DNA of 64,000 nt from Fallopia convolvulus (Eukaryota > Streptophyta > Magnoliopsida > Caryophyllales > Polygonaceae). Under the pieces are notes generated by a model. It did not search any database and had not been told where the DNA came from. It was given only the letters and a program-made list of their open reading frames with translations. The DNA is taken from assembly GCA_964016875.1 (NCBI GenBank), contig OZ024721.1, positions 42,367,088 through 42,431,087 on the forward strand, written 5' to 3'. Shown in pieces: positions 55,577 through 64,000 of this stretch (position 1 is the stretch's first letter; the number at the start of each line of letters is the position of its first letter). The translations under genes and the position numbers were made by a program.

Positions 55577-55588
55577 GCTCTAATACCA
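55577..55588 (-). promoter_or_regulatory. Primer-binding site (initiator tRNA-Met type)
   Basis: The minus strand reads TGGTATTAGAGC, one base from the standard TGGTATCAGAGC complement of initiator Met tRNA, two bases inside the LTR at 55591-56452. Confidence 0.75.
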
Positions 55589-55590
55589 AT

Positions 55591-56452
55591 TAATGCGACC
55601 TTGTATGAAGGACGCGATGGATCTTTGCATGGCAAGAGTATTGGGTCTCGAATGGCAAGCGGAAGACTTTAAATGACTTGATTCAACGTTGGATTGAACA
55701 AGTAAGAACGGACGAACCCGAAACAATTGAAAACAAATCTTTAAACGTAGTTGAATTTGTGACGGCGCAAGCACTAGGTTAAAGTCTAGGAGAATCCCTC
55801 AACTAATAAATTAACCAAAGTGTGCGTAAAAAACTGAAATACAAGAACATAGCACCTTATATAGGTGCGGCATAAAGAAAACCCTAAAGAAGCTATACGC
55901 GCGCCTAGGGCTTGTATGCAAGCAAGGCTCATCGGCACAAGGCCCAAGAAGGACCTTCTAATAAAGTAAAACCATAAGTATAAGTGTCTAATAATAGAAA
56001 ACATGCTAAAATAGGCATAAAAGTGATATGGTGTTGGCCATCGACACGGAAATGTCATGACATGGCCATCACAAGGCACGACGCGGCGTGGCGAGACCCT
56101 AGCACGATGTCGCAAGCGCTGGTACGGGCGAAGACACGATGGCGATGGTCGAGGCCGGCGAGAACCTCATGTGGCGCCGTTGGTGGGCGACGCGGGTCTG
56201 GGGTCTGGTGCGAGGGACGGGTCCTAGGTGGATGGTGCCGAGGACTCGTCTCAAGGTTCTCCGAGGCTAAGGACGCATACGGTGGTGTGCACCGGTGCGG
56301 AGAAGGGTGCACCATGGCCCGCGGAAATGCGTGACACCAAGGACTGCGTTGCGGTCTCGATGGCACGAGCCCAGGCGCGAGTGGTCGGTCCGTTTGAGCG
56401 CACGGTGAAGGCGTCATCCCCTTGGCTAGCGTCCAAGGACGGGGTCGCATCA
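55591..56452 (-). repeat. Gypsy-type 5' LTR, minus strand (862 bp)
   Basis: On the minus strand it starts TGATGCGACCCCG and ends GGTCGCATTA (expected CA changed to TA), followed by the primer-binding site. The TATA is CCTATATAAGG (plus-strand 55855-55865). The long GC-rich open frames inside (for example 56055-56450) are incidental. The outer termini are the same words as in the solo LTR at 54960-55544, but the rest is different. Confidence 0.7.
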
Positions 56453-57485
56453 GCTAGCAACATAGTATTCAACCAAGTTCACATCCTTGCTATTAGACCT
56501 ACGATTGGATTTTCTATTCCTATGGAATATAGAAATATGTTGTTTGTTAAAATGATCTTTTTTGTTCACATAGGCCCTTTTCTTTACGACTTGAGCCTTC
56601 CTTTTTTTGCATTCTTTCTTAACATATCCCCCTTGACCACAATACTAACAAGCTTTAAGATAATCTCCCATGAAGTACTTAGGATGATTCTTCTACACAG
56701 TTCGTTCCTTGACCCTTAGGGGATCAATGTCTTTTGGTTCAATACCCTTGGACGGTTTGATAAAGATTTTGTTAGTGCTATCCCTGGTAGTCTGGTACTA
56801 GCAGTTTTCATGTTCACCCCCTTGTCTACCCTTTAAGACTTAAATCCTCTTATTTAAATGGATATATTTATCTTTTAGACTCTAAATTTTCCTAACATGC
56901 ATCTCATAAAGCTCAACAACATTAAACTCATGATGTTTACTATCTTTAGAGCAATCACATTTGAAACCTATCCCAAAACTTTGATGAACAAAGTTGGGGC
57001 CCTCTCCTAGTGGTTCCCCCTTAGAAATACACATTCCTTATTCAATTTCTTTTAAAAGGTTATTTCTTTTAATTTATAAGCCATCATAATAGTTCTAAGA
57101 TCATTGTAATATTTTTCAAAGAGTTTTATTCACAGTAAGCCTCATCACATGTTCCACTGGAATAGATGAATTTTTAGCCATGTTCTTAAGGGTTTATTTT
57201 AAGGTGTTGTATTAATCATCAATGGAATCATTGTCTCTAACCTCTTCAGTTGGCGTGGAGATAGTATTCTACACATATTGTTCTTGATGCAACTTTCAGG
57301 GTCATCCTCATCCAGATTACCCCACATTGCGATGTAGGCCTTCTTCCCTTTTCCCATAATCGTCACCTTTGGAATAATTCCGAGCAAAGTGTATTCTCTC
57401 GACACTTGTAGCCGTAACATCCTTCATGTCACACTTCTCATCATTGTTACCATGGGATTTATTGTTGAAGTTGGAGTTGAAGGGT
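56453..57485 (-). pseudogene. Copia gag remnant, minus strand (family X, copy 2)
   Basis: On the minus strand fragments read KGKKAYIAMWGNLDEDDPES (near 57310), GEGPNFVHQSFGIGFKCDCS, HLNKRI and VLKGR. A YFMGDYL then GQGGYVKKECKKRK zinc-knuckle region lies near 56590-56660. The last part aligns by eye with 61021-61310 on the plus strand (YFMGDYL, CCHC, KRKAYVN-like). Many stops and frame changes. No LTR is identified next to it. Confidence 0.65.
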
Positions 57486-57489
57486 TGAT

Positions 57490-57960
57490 GTGATCCTGAC
57501 CCATCATGAGCAAGACAACCTGCCGGGAACTGACACCGACGCCGAGGATGGAGCCGGGGGCGCGTCATTGTCAAGTGAGGATGTGCCATTTCTGTCGAGC
57601 GCTTCTCAACTTCCGTTGGGCCAACTTTTGGGAGGGTCTTCTACACACCAAATGGAGACCAAGGATGCCAACAATGTCTATGAAAGGTATGTGGAGCCAG
57701 CCAAGCGCCGAGAGGCTCCTAATGATGCTACCGTCGCGGCACCAAGGGCCAAGTCTGACGCTCTTCCATGTTTGGGATGAATTACTCAAGCCAAAGCTCA
57801 TGACCTAAAAGAAGACCTCAAGGCTGGCCTTTTGATCCATGGAGCATGGAGAGAGAGCTCAAGTGAAGTATGTTGCCTTTTGGTGGCTATTGATCCGGCC
57901 GTGCCAATGCCGTGATGCTCGGTTTGTGTTTGTGTGTTGTAGAAGGCCACGCCATGTGTG
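57490..57960 (+). pseudogene. GC-rich retrotransposon-like remnant, unassigned
   Basis: A 96-codon frame (57490-57780; DNLPGTDTDAEDGAGGASLS, VEPAKRREAPNDATVAAPRA) stops, and the following codons read ITQAKAHDLKEDLKAGLL. The style is that of Gypsy polyprotein tails, but no diagnostic motif is present. It begins exactly where the minus-strand Copia remnant ends. Confidence 0.25.
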
Positions 57961-59103
57961 GTAATGTTATTAATCTCTTTTGTAAGGGAATATTTGTTAA
58001 AACTTAGAAACTTTGGGTGGTTGGAGAAATAGGCCTCTTGTATGGGTTAGAAGGCTAGACGACTCCTCTTTCCTCCTTGGACAAGATTGATGAATAATTC
58101 CAACACTTTGTCTCTCCCTTTGAACACGTTTTTCAGCTTTGTTTTTGAATCAAAATTCATATTTTGGTTCCTTGGATTGTGAGTCATATCAATCCAAATA
58201 TTACTTCTCTTTTGTTTTGATGTTTAACTCAATTTTACTCTATGTTTTTCAAGGGTGATGAGTTTGGTAGCATGCCTATGATTTTCGAGGTTGTAAAAAA
58301 GTTGTGGTCAACCAAATATGGAACCAGACTTGGGTGAACGACCAACTGCTATTTTTGTAAGTATTGGGATGCATATTACTTCTCCTTTACACATCTGATT
58401 AAGTTGAAGGCTATTGTTAAACTTTGCTTTTTTGTAATTCATGCTATCAAATATATGTTCACCTTCACAACTATTGACTTACTTTTCTAGTCCTCTTTAG
58501 CTAAGCCTTTGACTGATAAGGTAGTCTAACTTTTTCTTTGTTCTTTTCATAATCAGACCTGAGGTATATGAGAGTAGGATTTATCTAATTTTACTTACAT
58601 GTAGAATTTGTAGAATTCAGTAGATGCTAAGATTCTAATGCCATTATGAAATTGTTCGGTTGTTTGGATTTTGGAAGAAGCCATGTTTAGTACATTTTGA
58701 AGCTCTAATGCTCCTTGAATTAGCAAGTAACGATTAAATCAAGCTCAGAAGATGGAAATACTAGAAGAATGATGAAACATATTTTTAGAGATGACTCTAA
58801 CAATTATAAATCATTCATTATGAATCTGTTTGTGAATTCAGTTTTCTAAAAGTTATGTGTTGTGCCCATTCTATATGATCTATCTTATGTCAAACATTTA
58901 TTTCATTGATTGATATTAATGTGGGATAAAGGGTTATCTTTCTTATTAAGGTCTAATCTTTCTTATTATAGGCTGAACATAATGATTGTTAAGGGATGAT
59001 CTATCTTCCATACTTGTTTATTTTACATTTGTTTTTACAGCATGTTCTTAATGTCGTATATTGCTTTCAGATCATGATATTAATGCATTTTCATTCTTTT
59101 CAT
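57961..59103. other. AT-rich non-coding stretch
   Basis: No gene supported. Possibly intronic DNA of the CACTA-like fragment that follows. Confidence 0.35.
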
Positions 59104-59466
59104 GGCTGAGTTTGAATGCCTAGTTGCTGAGGAACAAAGGAATGATGAATCAGCTCAACCATCGTCAAATGTAAAGATGATAGAGTTGTAGATAAAAGCT
59201 GCTAAGGGGCATAAAGATCGGAAGATATTTGCATTAGCCGAGCACAAAACAGCCCTCCTTCACAACGACAAGGTTGATGCATGTTTTTCTTCCATTCCTT
59301 GAGAATTTTCCACACACAACCAGCCACCAAGCCTCTCAAGGACGAGATGAAGGAAATGCAAGAGCAAATGAAGGCTCTTCAAGCTCAAAACCAAGAAATT
59401 CAAAGCCAAAATAAGGATTTGAAAGGCATGCTTGAGAAGGTGATGGAACACATTGCTAGCAATTAG
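59104..59466 (+). pseudogene. CACTA (En/Spm) transposase-like C-terminal fragment
   Basis: AEFECLVAEEQRNDESAQPS, a stop, then IKAAKGHKDRKIFAL resembles the end of the plant Transposase_24 domain (..KGRKxGRVYGLG..). In a different frame a coiled-coil tail follows, DEMKEMQEQMKALQAQNQEI to LKGMLEKVMEHIASN (59340-59466). This coiled coil is common at the C-terminus of that family. Frame breaks and missing N-terminus: a remnant. A (CT)n tract follows at 59467-59489. Confidence 0.5.
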
Positions 59467-59489
59467 CTCTCTCTCTCTCTCTCTCTCTC
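59467..59489 (+). repeat. (CT)n microsatellite
   Basis: About 23 bases of uninterrupted CT directly after the coiled-coil stop codon. Confidence 0.9.
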
Positions 59490-59699
59490 CTCTCCATGGT
59501 AATATAAGGTTTCTTTACTGTTGGTGTTGGTCATTTGGGAAAACTTGTTGGCCGTTGGTGATGCCTTTTTTTGGTTGTTGGAATTGATGTAAGGTGGATT
59601 GTGCCTATGGTATGGTGTTTTTTTTTTTCAGAATAATTTGGTACTAAACTGGTTTGAATTGCTGGTTTACATGGTAGGAGTAGGTTTTTTTAACAATTG

Positions 59700-60290
59700 T
59701 GCATTTGGCCATTTGCCACATATGGTTTGTGCATCAAATCATTTTTGTATAATATGTGATGCATATAATGATTTTTAATATTCTTAATACATAATAATAT
59801 AACCACAAATTTTGACACTAAATGTTTTCAAAGCCAAGTTTAAGACTAAAGGGCCACAACTTTGATCATTAAATGTATTCTACCAATTCGAAACCAATTT
59901 TCATGCTAAAAGGCTACAACTTTAGCCACCAAATGTATTCGAAGCAAACTTTGATACTAAATGGCCGCAAAATGTGGATGATGAATAACGTGTATTTCTC
60001 ACGAATTTAGCCAGAAAATTACTTCAACGCTAACATTTAGGTTAAATGGACTCAAACTTAACCACGAATGTGACTCTGGATATACCATGCATTTATCCAA
60101 ATGTGATTTTTGTACCCAATCTTGTAGTTAAATACACACGACTCAAAATTTTATGGCTAGATTTGCAAGTAGAATTTAGCTACGAGTGTTTTAACCACAA
60201 AGTTGTAGTCCTGGGTACATTTATGGCTAGCCTAATTTCTTGGCTAAATTGTGGCTTCTTGCGTGCCTAGGGTCCTGGATATGGACGAGT
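59700..60290 (+). repeat. Subterminal repeat field, CACTA-like
   Basis: A degenerate unit of the type GCCACAACTTT(A/G)(A/G)(C/T)CA..AAATGTATTC recurs about every 60 bases (59810-60000), followed by inverse forms (TGGCTAAATTGTGGC, ACCACAAAGTTGTAG) to 60260. Such arrays lie inside the ends of plant CACTA elements. I did not find a CACTA/TAGTG terminus. Confidence 0.45.
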
Positions 60291-60960
60291 TTTCAAACTG
60301 TGGTATAAGGGAAGTGGTGGTTCTCTCTTGCATTATTGTTATTAAATGAGGAATTGAATCCCGTTTAATATTTTTGTTGGGAACTACTTGTGTGCTTGGT
60401 TGTTATTTTGTTAGAGATAATGGTCATTATTATTGTTTATTTAGTTTCACGCTAGAACTGAACTTAGATCCAATGTGGTGCCCTGGTTTGTGATTTATGT
60501 CAGGCATTAATGTGAATTAAGTTAGTTTTAAGGATGAAAGCTTGATCTCCGGAACATCTCTATTATTGTGAATTAAGATTAGTTCCAAGGAGGAGAGCTT
60601 GTCTCCATAACCTCTCTTTATAACATTGTGCTGAGGGAATTTCATTTATTGAGGTCCTAGCATTCAAAGGGTGATGACTCTACTCGGCTTCCATGGTTAG
60701 AATGAGCATCATAGCACTATGATTAGTGCTCAATAGGCATTTTACTCTCGAATTTGATCATGGTTAATCAATTCTCCTCTGATCACAACTTTAATTTGAA
60801 ATAATTAAAAGTTACCAACTTGAATGTGTGCAAACTTTTATCACTAAAATAAGAGTGTTGGGCACACTAATTAATTTATCAAGACGGTCGGTATTGGATG
60901 GAAAATCGTTCTTGCTCCAATTATGACGAGTAGATGGAAACTTTAGAATCAAGATCTCAA
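60291..60960. other. Non-coding stretch
   Basis: A partly duplicated segment (GTGAATTAAG(T)TAGTT..AAGGA..GCTTG(A)TCTCC at 60509-60552 and 60570-60615) is the only structure seen. Confidence 0.4.
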
Positions 60961-62345
60961 CTCTTCTAAGCCTTATGATATGCTTTCTAGGAAACTTTAG
61001 AATCTAAAAGGTAAGAATATTCATTTGAACAAGAGGATTCAAGTCTTAAAGGGTAGAGAAAATGGTGAACATCAAAACTGTTGGTACATGGGACAAGTAG
61101 CTCACAAAATCTTTATTAAACAACCAAAGGTAATGAGACAAAAGACATTAATCCTCAAAAGGTCAAGGAAAGAAGGGTGCAGTAAGTACTTCATGGGAGA
61201 TTACCTTTAAGTTTTGTTGGTATTGTGCGCAAGGGGGCACATTAAAAAAGATTGCATGAAAAGGCAAGATCAAGCTGAGAAGTAAAGTGCCTATGTGAAC
61301 AACAAAGAAAAATCTAATAAACAGCATGCTCCTAGATCCCATAGGAATAGAAAGCCCAATCCTAGGACTAATAACAATGATGTGAACTTGGTGGTTGAAT
61401 ATTAGGTTGATCCCTAGGGAACAACTAAAGTTTTATTACCAAAACCGACCAGGTAAAGCAAAGCTTGCCTAGGTCGTTAGAACTTAATCCGTCTTTTGCA
61501 AGTTAGTGTGAGTGGGGACAAGAGGTGGTACTTCGATAGTGAATAAGCCACATGACTAGAAATAGTAACAATCTTATCTCACTTTACAACATTGCCAAAG
61601 GAAAGTTGTCCTTTGGTAATACGAAGGAAGGAACAATTGTGGGAGTTGGAGTTCTAATGATCAATGAAAATGTCAAGGTAAGTGATGAGTCTTTTGTCGA
61701 CGGTCTTGGCTTCAAATTGTTGAGTATTTCACAAACTTGTGACTAAGGGAACAATGTGGTGACATCCCCCCCAAAAGAATGTCTTGTAAAAGACCCATCT
61801 GGTGAAATATTGATAAGAGAAAAATGTTCCATTATAGATAAAGGAGAGTTGTGGCATCATAAAGTTGGCCATGAAAATTCTCATCTTCCATACAAAATGT
61901 TCCAATAAGATCTTGTGGATGGTTTACCATGCATACAACTAGACTATAGTAATGTGTATGATGAGTGTGTTACAAGTAAGCAACATCAGACTTCCTTCAA
62001 GTCTAAGCAATTAGTAAGAACTTCTCGTCCTTTAGAACTAATTCACACAGATCTTTATGGTCCTATGCAGGTTAAAAGTTTTTCTATAAAAGGTATATGC
62101 TTGTTTTTATTGATCACTATTTCATATTCACATGCACAATCTTTCTCAAATCCAAGAGTGAAGCTTTTCAAGAATGTGAATATTCATTAAGAAGGAAGAA
62201 GTCAGTGTTGGTCACAAGCTCTATACCATATGCTCGGACCATGGGACAGAGTTTGAGAATACCTCATTCTTGCAATTCTATAGGACCAATGGGGTTTCCC
62301 ACAACTTCTCTGCTCCACAATGACTTAAGGAACAGAGAAATGAGG
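60961..62345 (+). pseudogene. Copia gag-protease-integrase remnant (family X, copy 3)
   Basis: In order: NKRIQVLKGRENGEHQN (61025), YFMGDYL (61187), a zinc knuckle C-X2-C..H..C around 61222-61260 (frame change inside), protease region HMTRNSNNLISL..AKGKLSFGNTKEG (61549-61640), LGFKLLSISQTCD, KCSIIDKGELWHHKVGH (61830-61875, gag-pre-integrase), LELIHTDLYGPMQVKS (integrase, D in HTDLYG), LVFIDHYFIFTCTIFLKSKS and HGTEFENTSFLQFYRTNGVS in another frame. Several stops and shifts. It ends at about 62345, before the integrase HNSAPRTPQQNG-type end. Confidence 0.8.
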
Positions 62346-62579
62346 AAAAGAATAATTTGTGTATGTTGGTCCCAGGGGAGCAACACAAAGGCGTGGGTTA
62401 CTAAAACCGGAAGGCGACAACAAGGGAGGCACGCATGTGGCTTCCGAATTGCTCAAGGGTGGTTGAGTTGAGATGCTTGGAACGCAAGGAACATTAAGGC
62501 GGTCAAGCATAAGGAAGGTTTAAAGATAGATCTTATTTTAGGAAACTCTTGTTGATAAAATAAAATATATGTAAATATA
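62346..62579. other. Short unassigned spacer
   Basis: GTTGGTCCCAGGGGAGCAAC resembles a retrotransposon border but no partner repeat is present. No gene. Confidence 0.3.
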
Positions 62580-62935
62580 TCATATCTTTTTTTTTGATAA
62601 GGTAAGAATTCGGAATACCAAACAGATTTGGTAATCCGAGAGGCCGTAAGAAAACAGCAGCCGAGAATGGCTAAGTGAGTCAAAAGCAAGCAGCAATAGC
62701 TAAAAAAGTACAAATCTCCGAAAATGAAGAACTAAGAAGAGTTTGAGATCGGGGTGAGTAAAACACTATAAGAATAGCGTCGCGGGCAGTCGGTCGACTC
62801 CTCATGGGCGTGCAAAATGGACAACTGACGTTCCCTCCGCCGAGATGAAGGATCTTCAGAAGTCTCAGAGCACCAAGCGACATGGCCCAATACAACTCGG
62901 TCCAATGACAAACTCAGCTCCAACTCCTCGAAAAA
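62580..62935 (-). mobile_element. Possible LINE 3' end, minus strand
   Basis: The poly(T) run at 62587-62595 followed by GATAAGG resembles the tails at 9352 and 19114. Minus-strand frames of 60-86 codons lie next to it but show no known motif. A clear target duplication was not found. Confidence 0.3.
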
Positions 62936-62974
62936 TTAATACATAAAATAAACCTCAAGCTAAGATGCAAGAAA

Positions 62975-63155
62975 AGAAGTCAAACTTGTCTCACAAGTAA
63001 AACGTAATTGTTTACTTGCAACACAAGTAGACGTGAACTTCCTCGTCAAGTATAAACTACTTGACTCGCGAGAAAATAAAACTTGTCACGCAAGTAATAA
63101 TACTTGTCATGCAAGTGAAAAAGCCGAACTTTCTTGGAGTACAAGTACTATAAAT
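62975..63155. repeat. Cluster of ACTTG-N5-CAAGT palindromes
   Basis: ACTTGTCTCACAAGT (62984), ACTTGCAACACAAGT (63015), CAAGTATAAACTACTTG (63046), ACTTGTCACGCAAGT (63081), ACTTGTCATGCAAGT (63101) and AGTACAAGTACT (63139) occur within 180 bp. Spacing is irregular. Several differ only in the 5-base centre. Confidence 0.8.
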
Positions 63156-64000
63156 CTTTCTTTTTTTTCTTTTTAACTAAATTTATGTTCAAATAAATTC
63201 CATCTTCTTTCTTTTTTTTTCTTGTAAAAAATAAAAAATTTGGAAGAAATCTTGCCAGATTGATGAAGATCAATGTCTCATTTTTTCCTTTCTCGTTTTT
63301 TTAAAGTTTTTTTTGCCAAAATTAGTTTAGGGGATTTGTGAAATCCACTTTGAATCCAAAGCCTTACTTGGCCATCGATCAGAAGCGGACGACGAGTTGA
63401 CAAAACAGATTTCTTATGTGAAGCTTAATCCGTTTAAAAGCAAATCTAAATCCCTCTTAGAAGAGGGTGAGGGATACAAATCTAGATGAACATAGATAAA
63501 ATATTAAAGAGGCAAATCTGGGATTGAAGAACAAAACTAAAGATCGGCCTCAACAAATTGAATTTAAACAAACTAATTTTCCAGAGAGATGATTCTTGAT
63601 CAAATTTCCAACCATATAGTCTCCACAATGAACTTGTTTTTTTCAGATTTGTTCACATTTGGAGATACTCCAAACTTTTCTTTATTGAAAAAGGGGGCTT
63701 CTCGCCCATGAGATAAAAAAATCTCAGATGAAATTGTTCTAGTTTGAGACCTCATTTCTTAACAAAATTGATTCATTGAGGAAGAAGAAAGCTCGATTTA
63801 AGGGGTTGGGAAGCCCCCCACACAGCCCTGAATCTTGCCAAAGCTTCCACCAAATCTCTTAAAGAGATCAATGGTGAGGAACCACCATCAATGCCGCCAA
63901 AAAATCTCAACGATCGTCCAACCCCACAAGCACCGCCCAGATCAACCGAATCCCGACGGTGTTTCTCGGATCTGGGATAGAAATTATTTTTGAAGCCAAA
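63156..64000. other. Non-coding stretch at window end
   Basis: T-rich tracts (63155-63320), then mixed sequence without a supported gene or repeat terminus. Confidence 0.4.

Noticed and set aside
56055..56450. Long GC-rich open frames on both strands
   Set aside because: They lie wholly inside the minus-strand LTR and show no protein family features; GC-rich LTR sequence is open by chance.
60046..60270. 74-codon frame
   Set aside because: It lies in the degenerate subterminal repeat field and has no recognisable motif.

Overview
This is nuclear DNA from a flowering plant, most likely a eudicot. It is AT-rich, has GT-AG introns, and is dominated by plant transposable elements: L1-type LINEs, Copia and Gypsy LTR elements, a FAR1-type Mutator element, hAT, Harbinger, CACTA-like and Helitron elements. 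Only two loci look like intact genes. One is a ten-exon gamma-glutamyl hydrolase gene (about 40.2-43.5 kb). The other is the transposase gene inside a complete Mutator-like element (36.5-40.0 kb). Nothing below was confirmed by database search; family names rest on motifs read by eye.

Region by region. 0-8.5 kb: intron-containing remnants of unrelated genes (ribosomal protein L19, a SAM-domain protein); the SAM exon is split by a 4 kb LINE that lacks its own 3' end. 8.5-18.7 kb: repeats, with a 5'-truncated LINE flanked by a perfect 17-bp target duplication, a 0.56 kb inverted-repeat element, and a roughly 4 kb repeat unit carrying two oppositely oriented tRNA-like sequences. 18.7-21.2 kb: a decayed Copia fragment. 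21.4-27.5 kb: an unrecognised multi-exon gene built from duplicated short exons, broken at its last codon by a very young, complete, 3.2 kb non-autonomous LTR retrotransposon (23,525-26,735) that encodes unrecognised proteins and no pol.

28.5-36.2 kb: nested elements. A 4.56 kb LTR-like unit lies inside a TIR element that abuts a Harbinger derivative, followed by a hAT MITE. 36.5-40.0 kb: the complete Mutator-like element, whose right end lies 228 bp upstream of the gamma-glutamyl hydrolase start codon. 45.2-48.3 kb: Helitron termini and a second copy of the hAT MITE. 48.8-57.5 kb: an Athila-like Gypsy 3' end facing a minus-strand Gypsy gag and LTR, itself cut by a solo LTR with a perfect 5-bp duplication. 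57-64 kb: two further copies of one Copia family, a CACTA-like fragment, and a cluster of short palindromes.

The best candidates for undescribed biology are the young non-autonomous LTR element with three overlapping ORFs, the Mutator element with palindrome-bearing TIRs beside a housekeeping promoter, and the duplicated-exon gene that the LTR element interrupts.
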